Source: G963668655 sp963668655 (GTDB taxonomy: Bacteria; Myxococcota_A; SURF-8). Taken from it: DNA of 64,000 nucleotides. Positions within the stretch are counted from its first letter, which is position 1. Each line of letters begins with the position of its first letter. A program made the translations under genes and the position numbers. The DNA lies in contig CAXXPQ010000004.1 in the NCBI GenBank assembly GCA_963668655.2, positions 186,001 to 250,000 of the forward strand. The letters run 5' to 3'. The notes under the pieces are model-generated. The model was not told where the DNA came from, did not search any database, and saw nothing but the letters and a program-made list of their open reading frames with translations. Positions 8,639 through 17,463 of the stretch are shown here, in pieces.

Positions 8639-10443
8639 GATTCCGTTTCCTTTCGTTTCTCCAGGGGGACATGAACGGTTATGGACGTTCCCTGGCCGGG
8701 ACCGGTGTCGATTTCCAGGCTGCCGCCCAGGTATTCCACGCGCTCCCTGATGCTGAACAGTCCGAAGGTCCGCTTTCTCGGGTTCGGCGAGGCGACCGGC
8801 TCGTTCTCGAAACCGCCGCCGTCATCGGCCACCATCACCGAAACCATGCCGTCGTCGGACAGAACGGTCAATTCCACCTTCGCGGCCCCGGAATGCTTCA
8901 GAACATTGTGGAGCAGTTCCCGCACCACCTGATAAAGCAGAATCTTTACGTCTTCCGGCAAGCCGCTCCGCATGCCGAGATCGGCGAATTCCAGGCGGAT
9001 TCCCGCCGGATCCAACGTCTGTTCGGCCAGATCCCGCAACGCCGCATCCAGTCCTTCCTGAAAAAGCAGCGGTGAACTGATTTCGAAGGTAAGGCTGCGA
9101 ACCTCGCGGATGATATCCTCCAGCGTATGGAATACTTTTTGAAGACTCGTCTCCACGTCCGCGCCCACTCCGCGTTCCAGAAGCGCCCCCAGCGACATTT
9201 TGGACAAAGCCAACTTCTGGCCGATCTGGTCGTGCAGATCCTGGGCGATGGCCCGCCGCTCCCGCTGTTCGGCCAGCACCCGTTCCGAGGTCAGGGCGCG
9301 CAGACGCTCCTGGTGGCGGGTCAATTCCCGCTCGGCCCGCTTTTTTTCCGTCAGATCGTCGAAGATCGCCACCAGTTCCCCGGAAGGAAGCTTGTAAATA
9401 TAGTATTCCCGATAGGTTACGATCGTCCCTTCCCGAGTCCGGGTGACGGGATGATGCTCGGCCTGACCGCTTTCGTAGACACGAGCCAGCACGTCCATCA
9501 AATCCCCTTCGGCAAAGCAGGGAAGCGCTTCCGTAACGGAATGATTGATGACGAAGGCCCTGCGAACCTTTTCGATGTTTTCCCCGGACCGATTCAAATC
9601 CTTGATAATGAAGGTATTCTCGTCCGGATCGTATTCGCAGACCAGCACGCCGTTGCGCATGTTGTGAAACAGTTCCCGGAAACGGACCGCGTTTTGCATG
9701 ATGGCGTCTTCCGCCTGTTTGCGTTCCGTGATATCCCGCCCGATGGTGGTGGCACCCACCACCTGCCCGTTGTCGGCCAGAAGCGGGGTGAAATGCCAGG
9801 ACAAAACACGCTCCTTCCCGCTCGCGGTGATGATCTGTGTTTCCAGGTCTTCGATATCCCGACCGTTTTGCAGCGTGTCGTTCAAAATGGCGCGGATCTG
9901 TTTCCGGTAGTCGGCATCCGGAAACATCCGGGACCACAGATCGTCCGAACCCAGCGCCTCTTCCCTTGAATAGCCTGAAATGCTCTCCGCCGCCCGATTC
10001 CAGAACGTGACCCGCCCCGCCCTGTCCAGCGTATGGATCCAGGTCGCTCCGTTGTCGAACATCTTTTCCTGAAACAGCAGCAGAGCGGTCAAACGATCCC
10101 GGGTCCGCTTCTGCGCGCTGACATCCCGCATAAGGAAGAGGTATCGGAAAGACGTTCCGAAACCGTCTTCAAGGGGGCGCATCATCCACTCTAGCCAGAC
10201 CAATCCCTGGCCGAGGTGTTCCTGCAAAGCAAGGATTCCGCCGCGAGGCGATTGTATCGGCAACTCGGGCATGCCGAATCTCGAATCGTCTAAATGCATC
10301 AGGTTTTGAATGCGTCGGCCAAGCGCCTCTTCCCTCGAAACGCCAAGCAGATTCTCCGCGTTCCCGTTCCAGTCAAGAACGCGGTACTGCCCGTCCAGGA
10401 GGGCCAGCCCGTCCGGATGGTTGTCGAATATCAGCCGATCCAT
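8620..10443 (-). CDS. Soluble PAS-rich sensor histidine kinase, NarX/DegS type (HisKA_3)
   Basis: This 607-residue cytoplasmic kinase has three or four PAS domains over about residues 1-385: the first from the N-terminus (DGLALLDGQYRVLDWNGNAE), the second around WIHTLDRAGRVTFWNRAAES, and a third around FRELFHNMRNGVLVCEYD. They are followed by a HisKA_3 dimerisation domain with the phospho-acceptor His in RAIAQDLHDQIGQKLALSKM and an ATPase domain with GFENEP and GLFSIRERVEYLGG. It is the partner of the NarL-type regulator that overlaps its 3' end. The many PAS domains suggest redox, oxygen or small-ligand sensing, which is inference. Confidence 0.93.
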   Translation of the reverse strand: MDRLIFDNHPDGLALLDGQYRVLDWNGNAENLLGVSREEALGRRIQNLMHLDDSRFGMPELPIQSPRGGILALQEHLGQGLVWLEWMMRPLEDGFGTSFRYLFLMRDVSAQKRTRDRLTALLLFQEKMFDNGATWIHTLDRAGRVTFWNRAAESISGYSREEALGSDDLWSRMFPDADYRKQIRAILNDTLQNGRDIEDLETQIITASGKERVLSWHFTPLLADNGQVVGATTIGRDITERKQAEDAIMQNAVRFRELFHNMRNGVLVCEYDPDENTFIIKDLNRSGENIEKVRRAFVINHSVTEALPCFAEGDLMDVLARVYESGQAEHHPVTRTREGTIVTYREYYIYKLPSGELVAIFDDLTEKKRAERELTRHQERLRALTSERVLAEQRERRAIAQDLHDQIGQKLALSKMSLGALLERGVGADVETSLQKVFHTLEDIIREVRSLTFEISSPLLFQEGLDAALRDLAEQTLDPAGIRLEFADLGMRSGLPEDVKILLYQVVRELLHNVLKHSGAAKVELTVLSDDGMVSVMVADDGGGFENEPVASPNPRKRTFGLFSIRERVEYLGGSLEIDTGPGQGTSITVHVPLEKRKETESWQYGS

Positions 10444-10523
10444 GCCGCGTTTACCATTGAATTCCCGAATTCAAGCCGTGAAATCTCCGTGGTGTCCCGC
10501 TCACGGACGGGTGGACCGCGAAG

Positions 10524-10551
10524 CCGGAACGCCTATACCGGAACGCCTATA
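10524..10551. repeat. Two tandem copies of a 14-bp repeat upstream of the NarX/NarL-type pair
   Basis: CCGGAACGCCTATA occurs twice head to tail at 10524-10537 and 10538-10551, about 80 bp upstream of the kinase start at 10443. Tandem direct repeats spaced by a near-multiple of the helical turn are typical of response-regulator or activator sites. The rest of the 296-bp gap between 10443 and 10740 shows no gene. Confidence 0.55.
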
Positions 10552-10739
10552 TAGGGTACTTCGGCCGGTTTCGAGTTTTTTTCATCGAATTCGGAGGAAG
10601 AAAGGGGATGGAGGCTTCTATTGTCTTGAATTTACGAATGATTTCGGAAAGGGAAACTCCGAAGGATGGACATCCTCCCATGCCCGTTTAGGGTGTCTTT
10701 GGAAAGGAGGGCAAACCAATCGCCCATCCTTGTGCTGAC

Positions 10740-11585
10740 CTATATTTTCACACTTCCCAGCCGTTTCACGATGTCCGGGTCGCGATGATCGAGAAAACTG
10801 CTCGTTTTCGTATCCAAAACACGGATGATGGTCATCTCTTCGGATGTAAGTTCGAAATCGAATATTTTGATGTTCTCAGCCATCCGTTCCGGATGCACGG
10901 ACTTGGGAATCGCCACCACTCCGCGTTGAATCAGCCAGCGGAGAATCACCTGCGCAACGCTTTTGCCGTGTTTCGACGCGATGCCTTGCAGCAATTCATT
11001 TTGGAAGATGTTGTTTGTACCTTCAGCCAGCGGCCCCCAAGATTCGATCTGGACGTTGTTTTTTATGAGGAATGCCTGGGTTTCGGTCTGCTGGCAGAAA
11101 GGATGCGTCTCGATCTGATTGACGGCGGGAACCACCTCGTTATGGACGATAAGATCCATGATCCGGTCCGGCTGGAAGTTGCTCACGCCGATGGCCCTGA
11201 CCCGACCTTCTTCATACAGTTTCTCCAGCGCCCGCCAGGCGCCGTAAACATCGCCATAGGGCTGATGAATCAGGTACAGGTCCAGGTAATCCAGTTGCAA
11301 CTTGGTCAGGGATGTTTCAAACGCCTTCAAGGCGCGCTCGAAACCCGCATCCTGAACCCAGAGCTTGGTGGTCACGAAGATGTCCGACCGCGGGATATCG
11401 CTGTGTTTGATGGCCTTTCCTACGGCTTCCTCGTTTTCATAGATGAATGCCGTATCAATGGATCGATAACCGATTTTGAGCGCTTCGAAAACCGAGCGCT
11501 CGCATTCGTCATGGTCCGGGATCTGGTACACGCCGAATCCCAGAACGGGCATTTCCACACCGTTGTTCAGAACGACATTTTGCAT
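10740..11585 (-). CDS. Aldo/keto reductase, NADPH-dependent
   Basis: This 281-residue (beta/alpha)8 oxidoreductase reduces aldehydes or ketones with NAD(P)H. The family signature is complete: Asp and Tyr in SIDTAFIYENEEAVG, catalytic Lys in FVTTKLWV, and His in LIHQPYGD. The cofactor-binding region is IPKSVHPERMAENI. It resembles the 2,5-diketo-D-gluconate reductase branch (AKR5), whose members have broad substrate ranges. GGAG lies upstream of ATG 11585. It appears monocistronic on the minus strand. Confidence 0.93.
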   Translation of the reverse strand: MQNVVLNNGVEMPVLGFGVYQIPDHDECERSVFEALKIGYRSIDTAFIYENEEAVGKAIKHSDIPRSDIFVTTKLWVQDAGFERALKAFETSLTKLQLDYLDLYLIHQPYGDVYGAWRALEKLYEEGRVRAIGVSNFQPDRIMDLIVHNEVVPAVNQIETHPFCQQTETQAFLIKNNVQIESWGPLAEGTNNIFQNELLQGIASKHGKSVAQVILRWLIQRGVVAIPKSVHPERMAENIKIFDFELTSEEMTIIRVLDTKTSSFLDHRDPDIVKRLGSVKI

Positions 11586-11776
11586 GGCTGAATTCTCCGG
11601 TTTCTTTGTATGGCGTGGGGAGCAACTGTAGCGCAGATTGGGTAACCTTTTATTCTTCCCGATAGGATTGCCTTATTGTCGGAGAAAGAGTTTATCCGAC
11701 CTTCACTTGAATTCCCCCATGATTTTGGAATCGAGCGGGAAAGTGCGACGGAAGCGCCCCGCCCCCTCGTCGGCTT

Positions 11777-13570
11777 CTATTCGATGGCCATGGCCAGATC
11801 CGTGACTTCTTTCAAGAGGCCGTCCAGTTCCGCCTGCAAGCCGCTCTTGATTTCCTCCAGGGGACCGTCCACTTCGGCGAAGAGGCTGAAATAAAACTTG
11901 ATTTTGGGCTCGGTGCCGGACGGTCGAACGGCGATCCAGCTTTTGTTGTCTTCCCGCAACTGGAAGATCAGCAGGTTGCTTCTGGCTCCGTCTACGGAAG
12001 AAACGGGCATTCCGTCGGGGCGTCTTTTCTCGCCGACGGCCCGATCGATCACCGCCACGACTTCCCGGCCGCCGATCGTCCGGGGCGGTTGTTTGCGCAG
12101 CGAATCCATGATGCGCGCCATGCGCTCGCTGCCTGCCGCACCGTGCAGAAAGACCGACGTGCCCTTGTCGCAGAAATAGCCGTATTTCCGATAGATTTCC
12201 TCCAGGAGGTCCCGCACCGTGCGCCCCAGGGCCTTTTCCCGGGCGGCCAGTTCGCAGAAGATCAGCGCCGCCACGGCGGCGTCCTTGTCCCGGGTCTGCG
12301 GGCCTTTCATGAACCCGATGGATTCCTCGCTGCCGAAAAGGAAATCCTCCGGATCCTCCAGGGTCTCGATCTGCTCGGCGATCCATTTGAAACCCACCAG
12401 CAGGTCGTCCTTGACCGTCAAACCGTACGCCCGGGCGATGGTGGGCATGAGCGGCGAACTGACCACCGTGGAATAGACGCGATGTCCGGGGCGGAGCGTC
12501 CCGGCCCGATGCATCTCCTCGCCGATGTATTCCATCATCAGCGCCATGGTCTGGTTGCCGGTCAGAAGGACGAAATCCCCGGTCAGGCCGTCGCGCACCG
12601 CGCAGGCCAGGCGGTCGGCGTCGGGATCGCTGGCCAAAACGATATCCGCCCCGATGGCCCGCGCCAGTTCGATGGAGGCGTCCAGGCCGGTGGTGACTTC
12701 CGGATTCGGGGCGTGGTTGGGAACGTTGGGGAAACGCCCGTCCGGATCCTTCTGGTTTTCCACCAGGTGCAGATCGGCGAAACCGGCGCGAAGCAGCACG
12801 GGATAGACGGAATGCATGCCCGTGCCGTGAATGGGAGAATACACGATCCGCACGTTGCGATGACCGGTGAGCGATTGTTTCAATACCGCGTCGTAGAAAC
12901 GCGCGTCATCCTCCGGATTCAACCGCAGGATCAGCCCCTTTCCGTATGCTTCCGAGAAGGAAATCTCCTTGATTTCGGAAACGTTCCGGACTTCCTCGAT
13001 CAACTCGCCGTCCAGGGGGGGGACGATCTGTCCGCCGTCCGACCAGTAGGCCTTGAACCCGTTGTCGGAAGGAGGGTTGTGGCTGGCGGAAATCACGATG
13101 CCCGCGTCGGCTTCGAGATCCCGGATGGCGAAGGACAGATGCGGCGTGGCCCGAGGGCCGTCGAACAGGCGCACCTCCACCCCGTTTCCGGCCAGGACGC
13201 AGGCGGCTTTTTCCGTCAGCGCCGCCGAGGTCAGACGGGTGTCGTAGGCGATCACCACACGGGGAGCGCGCCCGGAGATTTCCTTTTGCAGTTTGTTGGC
13301 CACGCCCTGGGCGGATTCGGCCACGGTGATTTCGTTCATGCGGTTGCTGCCGATGCCCACTTTCCCGCGACGGCCGCCGGTGCCGAACGGAATGATCTGA
13401 TAGAAGGAATCGTTCAGTTCCCGCCAGTCCTCCTTCTCGATCATCGCCTTCAGTTCGTCCCGATAGGCGGCGTAGCGCTCCACGTTCATCCAGTTCTCGA
13501 TATTCTCCAGAGCCTGGGGGCTGACCCGCCCATCCTCGATGGCCTTTTGAACCTTTTCTTTCCAATCCAT
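11777..13570 (-). CDS. Phosphoglucomutase/phosphomannomutase family protein
   Basis: This 597-residue four-domain phosphohexomutase interconverts hexose 1- and 6-phosphates. The catalytic phosphoserine loop is VISASHNPPSDNG, the metal-binding loop ASDPDADRLA, the sugar-binding loop FGSEESIGFM and the phosphate-binding loop RPSGTEPKIKF. The length and the N-terminal extension fit the large phosphoglucomutase/phosphopentomutase-like branch (the B. subtilis PgcA type) rather than the 450-residue GlmM or ManB type; GlmM is encoded separately at 39.3-40.7 kb. The 323-bp gap between its start and secG is divergent and shows no gene or clear signal beyond what the two promoters would need. Confidence 0.9.
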   Translation of the reverse strand: MDWKEKVQKAIEDGRVSPQALENIENWMNVERYAAYRDELKAMIEKEDWRELNDSFYQIIPFGTGGRRGKVGIGSNRMNEITVAESAQGVANKLQKEISGRAPRVVIAYDTRLTSAALTEKAACVLAGNGVEVRLFDGPRATPHLSFAIRDLEADAGIVISASHNPPSDNGFKAYWSDGGQIVPPLDGELIEEVRNVSEIKEISFSEAYGKGLILRLNPEDDARFYDAVLKQSLTGHRNVRIVYSPIHGTGMHSVYPVLLRAGFADLHLVENQKDPDGRFPNVPNHAPNPEVTTGLDASIELARAIGADIVLASDPDADRLACAVRDGLTGDFVLLTGNQTMALMMEYIGEEMHRAGTLRPGHRVYSTVVSSPLMPTIARAYGLTVKDDLLVGFKWIAEQIETLEDPEDFLFGSEESIGFMKGPQTRDKDAAVAALIFCELAAREKALGRTVRDLLEEIYRKYGYFCDKGTSVFLHGAAGSERMARIMDSLRKQPPRTIGGREVVAVIDRAVGEKRRPDGMPVSSVDGARSNLLIFQLREDNKSWIAVRPSGTEPKIKFYFSLFAEVDGPLEEIKSGLQAELDGLLKEVTDLAMAIE

Positions 13571-13893
13571 CTGGATTTCTCCTCATCCGGTCTGGCGTTC
13601 GTTCGTCATGTCGTGCGTCGCGTGGGACATCATACCGCGAACCAAGGATTTTGTCCCCCGAATTGTTTTCGTTCAAGATCATTTTCTAGCAGAGCCGCCA
13701 TTGGAAGGCAACCCTTTCCTTTCATCCGTTTTTCTCGGGAACCCGGCAAATCCTCCCACGATTCCCGCCCGCGCGACGACGCCCCGGCAGTTCCCGCAAT
13801 CCACCGTTTTCAACGATTTTTGTTTGACATTCCGGCGTTGATCGAGTAAATAAAGCATCCTTGCCTATTGCAAGGAAAACGAGCGGAGGTCTC

Positions 13894-14376
13894 ATGGTTA
13901 CGATCCTGACGATAATTCACATTCTCGCGGCGCTGTTCATGATTATGGTGGTGCTGTTGCAGGCCGGAAAAGGCGCCGGAATGGGCGCGGCTTTCGGCGG
14001 CGGCACGCAGACGGCTTTCGGCGGCGGCGGCGGACTGAGTTTCCTCGGAAAAATGACCGCCACGGCGGCGGCGGTGTTCATGCTCACGTCCATGAGCCTG
14101 GCCTATCTCTCCAGCGCCTCGGATTCCGTGGTGGACAGCGTGCTGGACGAACAGCCCGTGAACGAGCCCGAAACGCCCGCCTTGAACGAAGCCCCGGCCG
14201 ACACCCCGGCGGAAACTCCGGCGGCGGCTCCCACGGAAAACGCGGCCGAAAAGCCCGCCGATGCGGCGGCGAAACCGGAAGAAACGGCCGCGCCAGCAAA
14301 GGCGGCCGAACCCAAGACGGAAGAAACGAAAGCCGCGCCTCCCGCGCCCAAGGCGGAAGAGAAGCCGGCGGAATAG
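13894..14376 (+). CDS. secG: Preprotein translocase subunit SecG with long Ala/Glu/Pro tail
   Basis: SecG is the small two-helix subunit of the SecYEG protein-export channel. The first 75 residues match it: helix 1 (ILTIIHILAALFMIMVVLLQ), the glycine-rich cytoplasmic loop (GKGAGMGAAFGGGTQTAFG) and helix 2 (ATAAAVFMLTSMSLAYL). The start is set by GGAGG at 13885-13889 before ATG 13894; an in-frame upstream start at 13861 lacks this. After helix 2 an unusual tail of about 85 residues follows, almost all Ala, Glu, Pro, Lys and Thr, probably disordered. Such tails occur in some deltaproteobacterial SecG proteins. The tRNA-Leu gene follows 32 bp later. Confidence 0.93.
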   Translation: MVTILTIIHILAALFMIMVVLLQAGKGAGMGAAFGGGTQTAFGGGGGLSFLGKMTATAAAVFMLTSMSLAYLSSASDSVVDSVLDEQPVNEPETPALNEAPADTPAETPAAAPTENAAEKPADAAAKPEETAAPAKAAEPKTEETKAAPPAPKAEEKPAE

Positions 14377-14407
14377 TTCACCGTTTTTTTGTTCTTTTCC
14401 ATATCGT

Positions 14408-14492
14408 GCCCAAGTGGTGGAACTGGTAGACACGCTATCTTGAGGGGGTAGTGGGGAGACCCGTGCCGGTTCGAGTCCGGCCTTGGGCACCA
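14408..14492 (+). tRNA. tRNA-Leu(GAG)
   Basis: The cloverleaf is complete. The acceptor stem GCCCAAG pairs with CTTGGGC. The anticodon stem CTATC/GGTAG encloses the loop TTGAGGG with anticodon GAG. A long class II variable arm follows, then the T arm GCCGG-TTCGAGT-CCGGC, and CCA is encoded. It lies just downstream of secG, an arrangement seen in many bacteria. Confidence 0.95.
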
Positions 14493-14536
14493 TCAAAAAT
14501 AGAACCGTCCTGAAAGGGGCGGTTCCGGTTACAGAA

Positions 14537-14562
14537 AAACCCCGTCGATTCCGGCGGGGTTT
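14537..14562 (+). terminator. Rho-independent terminator after tRNA-Leu
   Basis: An 8-bp stem AAACCCCG/CGGGGTTT with a 10-base loop is followed by a T-rich stretch (TTTGCATTTTA). A second weaker hairpin (GAACCGTCC/GGGGCGGTTC, about 14502-14525) precedes it. It probably ends the secG/tRNA-Leu transcript. Confidence 0.65.
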
Positions 14563-14701
14563 GCATTTTATGGCGGAAGGACCGTGTGCGGGGCGATTTC
14601 GCCACGGCTGCCGGGGGAGCGAGATTTTTCTTTTCTTCAACGATCGATACGATTATCCTGAAGACGAATTCGAAAGGGTCCGGTCTCACCGAAAGGCAAA
14701 A

Positions 14702-14864
14702 GGCAACCTCTAAAAATGGCTATTCGTCGCGAGAACGAACGATTTTCAGATTCGGACGTTTTTCACAACCGTAGGCATATCAACCAGATACGTCGAGGAT
14801 TGGGAAAAACGATCCGGATCGAAAAGACTCGTTCGCAGCGGAATATGGATTTTTAGAGGTTGCC
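14702..14864. repeat. 163-bp imperfect palindrome with perfect 16-bp ends (MITE-like)
   Basis: The left end GGCAACCTCTAAAAAT (14702-14717) is repeated as its exact inverse at 14849-14864. The similarity continues inward for about 60 bases on each side with mismatches and small gaps, around a loop of about 35 bases. AAAA flanks both ends and could be a target duplication, though it is low complexity. There is no coding capacity. It occupies most of the 430-bp gap between tRNA-Leu and the acyltransferase gene. A miniature inverted-repeat transposable element is the likeliest explanation. Confidence 0.7.
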
Positions 14865-14991
14865 AAAAGACTTTCAGTGATGAAATCGTTCGAGAAGCCG
14901 ATGCTCGGACAGACGACTGCGATCCATATTGTATTCAACGGGAATTTCGGAGTATCCGATCCGCACACATGCGACGGAGGAGGCCATTTCT

Positions 14992-16236
14992 ATGATTTCG
15001 AATGGCGGCGATCGTGATCCGTTTTACGACAATCTCAAGTTCTGGGTGGTCGGCATCTTCGTGTTCGTTGGGCATGCCAACCATAACATGCCGATCTGGA
15101 TCTCCAACGATGCCACCGTCACCGCCTGGATATATATCTGGCACATGCAATTGATTCTTTTTCTGTCCGGCTTCTTTTCCATGACGGAGCGAAATCTGGC
15201 CCGCCCTTTTCGCCTGATCGAAAATGCATTGAAATATTGCTTCCTTCCGTTCATCATCCTGCAAAGTCTCTGTACCGTTACCGGGAGAGTGAATGATTTC
15301 TTCGCGCCGTATATCATTTTATGGTATCTTTTCGTCCTGGGACTTTTCCGAGTCCTGCTCGGAATCGCCTTGTGGCGGATCCCTTCCGAACGGTTTTCGG
15401 GAAAAGCATTCAAAATCCATCTTTTTCTGCTGTCGGTGGCCGTGGCCGTGGTGATGGTGAATCTCACCCGGCTCGGCGATTATTTCGCCCTGCGAAGAAT
15501 CGCCTATTACCTGCCGTTTTTCGTACTGGGATGTATTGTTTCCCCGGAATGGATGCAGCGAATCAGGATGGGAAAATTGCCATTGTTCGTAAAAATCCTT
15601 GCCGGAATCACCATTTTGACAAGCCTGACGATTTTTTTTGTTTTTCCGGAGATCCGGGTATCGCCGGGCTGGTTTACCATTTCCGATCCGTTGGGCGGAA
15701 TCAGCTACTACGTCTTAGGTTTTTTCATGGTTTTTTCCGTCTTGATCGTCTATCCGAACGCGCCGAATCGGAAAAGTTACCGGCGGCATGCCGAACTTGG
15801 AAAATACAGCCTCTATTTCTTCATTTTACATTATCCCTTCCTTTGCCTTCTGCGCTGGCTGGTTCGTGAATGGCGCCTGGCGGATCCCCTGGAAAAATTA
15901 CTGTCCCTGATTTTCGAGAATGTCCGCTACGTCGTGCAATGCGATATTTTACGGACGGCCTCGGGATGCATGGAAGTCCGGATCGATCACCCCATGGAAG
16001 TGGCCGTGCTGAGCCTTCCCGGCGGCCATACGACGATCGCCTTGTTTCTAACGACGATAATGGCTTATTATTGTGCGATATTCTTTTCGTCCGCTTTCGT
16101 GCGTACGATCGCCCAACCCGTTATCGAGCCCTGGAAATGGTATCTGGAATATCGGGACCAAAAGAAGCCCCGAACCAGGAGAATCCTTCAAATGGTTCAA
16201 CGTTTTCTTCAAAAGTTCGAGCAATTCGTTCGCTGA
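14992..16236 (+). CDS. Acyltransferase 3 (O-acyltransferase) family membrane protein
   Basis: This is a roughly 414-residue membrane protein with about ten helices. It opens with RDPFYDNLKFWVVGIFVFVG, the start pattern of acyltransferase-3 proteins that move acetyl or other acyl groups onto extracellular sugars, lipids or polysaccharides. The start is ATG 14992, nine bases after GGAGGAGG (14976-14983); an upstream in-frame start at 14929 adds 21 unlikely residues. A stretch around residues 300-350, between the penultimate helices, is poorly conserved in appearance. It has no functional neighbours, and base use is slightly more AT-rich than the surroundings. The substrate is unknown. Confidence 0.8.
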   Translation: MISNGGDRDPFYDNLKFWVVGIFVFVGHANHNMPIWISNDATVTAWIYIWHMQLILFLSGFFSMTERNLARPFRLIENALKYCFLPFIILQSLCTVTGRVNDFFAPYIILWYLFVLGLFRVLLGIALWRIPSERFSGKAFKIHLFLLSVAVAVVMVNLTRLGDYFALRRIAYYLPFFVLGCIVSPEWMQRIRMGKLPLFVKILAGITILTSLTIFFVFPEIRVSPGWFTISDPLGGISYYVLGFFMVFSVLIVYPNAPNRKSYRRHAELGKYSLYFFILHYPFLCLLRWLVREWRLADPLEKLLSLIFENVRYVVQCDILRTASGCMEVRIDHPMEVAVLSLPGGHTTIALFLTTIMAYYCAIFFSSAFVRTIAQPVIEPWKWYLEYRDQKKPRTRRILQMVQRFLQKFEQFVR

Positions 16237-16410
16237 GTTCCTCACGTTTTTTTTTCGAATTTTCCGGTCTGCGGTCGGCTTCCGAATGCTTTCCGGAAAA
16301 TCCCTGATATTTTTCACCGCGTCGCCGACGAATCCGGCGGAAAATCCTCTCGATATCACCCGGTCGTATTTTTGGGATGACCTGAAAAATCCCCCCCGGA
16401 ATGTTGCTCC

Positions 16411-16438
16411 TTGACAGACCGGATAGGTGCGCTAAAAT
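16411..16438 (+). promoter_or_regulatory. Sigma-70-type promoter of the FadR-type regulator/glycyl radical operon
   Basis: A perfect -35 box TTGACA (16411-16416), a 16-bp spacer and a near-perfect -10 box TAAAAT (16433-16438) are followed immediately by the operator palindrome. The predicted transcription start falls inside the palindrome. Confidence 0.8.
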
Positions 16439-16461
16439 GGCTGGTGGTAGTACCACCAGCC
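16439..16461. promoter_or_regulatory. 23-bp perfect palindromic operator, FadR/GntR type
   Basis: GGCTGGTGGTA, one central G, then TACCACCAGCC form 11-bp perfect arms. The core TGGTAGTACCA has the TGGT-n3-ACCA form recognised by FadR-subfamily regulators. It abuts the -10 box, so a bound repressor would block transcription. The regulator gene starts 80 bp downstream, suggesting autoregulation and ligand-induced release. Confidence 0.8.
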
Positions 16462-16541
16462 GGCTGTTAAATGGCCATGAGGTGACAATTCGGTGCGTCA
16501 TCGCCCTGACGCGTCGCAACAATATCGGGAGACGAAAAGCC

Positions 16542-17297
16542 ATGCCTCAACCTCTGCTCGAACCCGTTCGGAAGGAAAGCCTGAAAGACAGCGTGGTAAG
16601 CCAGATCGAGACGCGCATCCTGACCGGCGCGTTTCCGCCCGGTAAAAAACTTCCCACGGAACGCGAACTGGCCTTGCGGCTCGGCGTGGGGCGCAGCGTG
16701 GTCCACGAGGCGATCATCGAACTGGAATTCAAGGGCCTGGTGATTCAGCGGCCTCGCCACGGCGTGGTGGTGAATGATTTCCGTGAAAACGGCACGTTGG
16801 CGCTGCTCACGCCGCTTTTCCGCAGCCTGGAAGGCCCGGAGGGAAAACGCTTTCTGGAAAATCTGTTGGACGTCCGCCGCCTTTTCGCCGTCGGTATCGC
16901 CAAGGAGGCTGCCTGGCATCACACGGCGGAGGATCTGCAAGCTCTCGAAGAGATCCTGCGGCTGGAAATCAGTACGGATCCCGGCAACTTCCACCGTCTG
17001 GCGAAATTCGATTTCGACTTTCACCTGCGGTTGGCGAGGATCTCGAAAAACATCGTGTATCCACTGCTCTTGAACAGCTTCCGCCACCTGCATCTGGAGC
17101 TTTCCGAGCGCTTCTACCGGGACGAATCGGTGCTGGACACGGTGCGGGGGTTCCATCGAGATCTCATCGAAGCCATTGCGGGCCAGGACGAAAAAAGCGC
17201 GGCGGAAATCATGGAGGAATTGCTGGAGCACGGCCGGATCTACCTGCCGCTGGAGGAAAAAAAGTCCGGCCGTCCCAAACGCCCCGGGAGGCGCTGA
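16542..17297 (+). CDS. FadR-subfamily GntR transcriptional regulator (FCD domain)
   Basis: This 251-residue regulator has an N-terminal winged helix (QIETRILTGAFPPGKKLPTE, then RELALRLGVGRSVVHEAI) and a C-terminal all-helical FCD domain. The FCD domain keeps metal- or ligand-binding positions: Asp in FDFDFHLRLAR with its His, and the late His in RGFHRDLIEAI. Such FCD proteins bind small carboxylates and usually control the catabolic operon beside them. ATG 16542 was chosen because it gives the normal family N-terminus. An operator palindrome and strong promoter lie just upstream. The glycyl radical enzyme gene begins 166 bp downstream on the same strand, so the regulator probably senses its substrate or product. 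Confidence 0.9.
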   Translation: MPQPLLEPVRKESLKDSVVSQIETRILTGAFPPGKKLPTERELALRLGVGRSVVHEAIIELEFKGLVIQRPRHGVVVNDFRENGTLALLTPLFRSLEGPEGKRFLENLLDVRRLFAVGIAKEAAWHHTAEDLQALEEILRLEISTDPGNFHRLAKFDFDFHLRLARISKNIVYPLLLNSFRHLHLELSERFYRDESVLDTVRGFHRDLIEAIAGQDEKSAAEIMEELLEHGRIYLPLEEKKSGRPKRPGRR

Positions 17298-17463
17298 GCA
17301 TGGCGCGGACGCCGGATCGAACGAAAATCGCGATTTCCACAAGCGCCGCGAACCGGCGAAAGGCGGAACCGACCGTCGCCGATCGCCCATAGCCGCGGAT
17401 GAACGGTAAAAACGTGAAATCCCGAAGACGAAACGAACGTCGTATCAGTGAGAGGAACGGATC

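Noticed and set aside
12089..13849. 586-codon plus-strand frame opposite phosphoglucomutase
   Set aside because: Antisense shadow of a gene with complete catalytic loops.
17325..17336. AAATCGCGATTT palindrome upstream of the glycyl radical enzyme gene as a second operator
   Set aside because: It does not resemble the FadR-type site at 16439-16461 and has no promoter boxes around it; a 12-bp palindrome can be chance.
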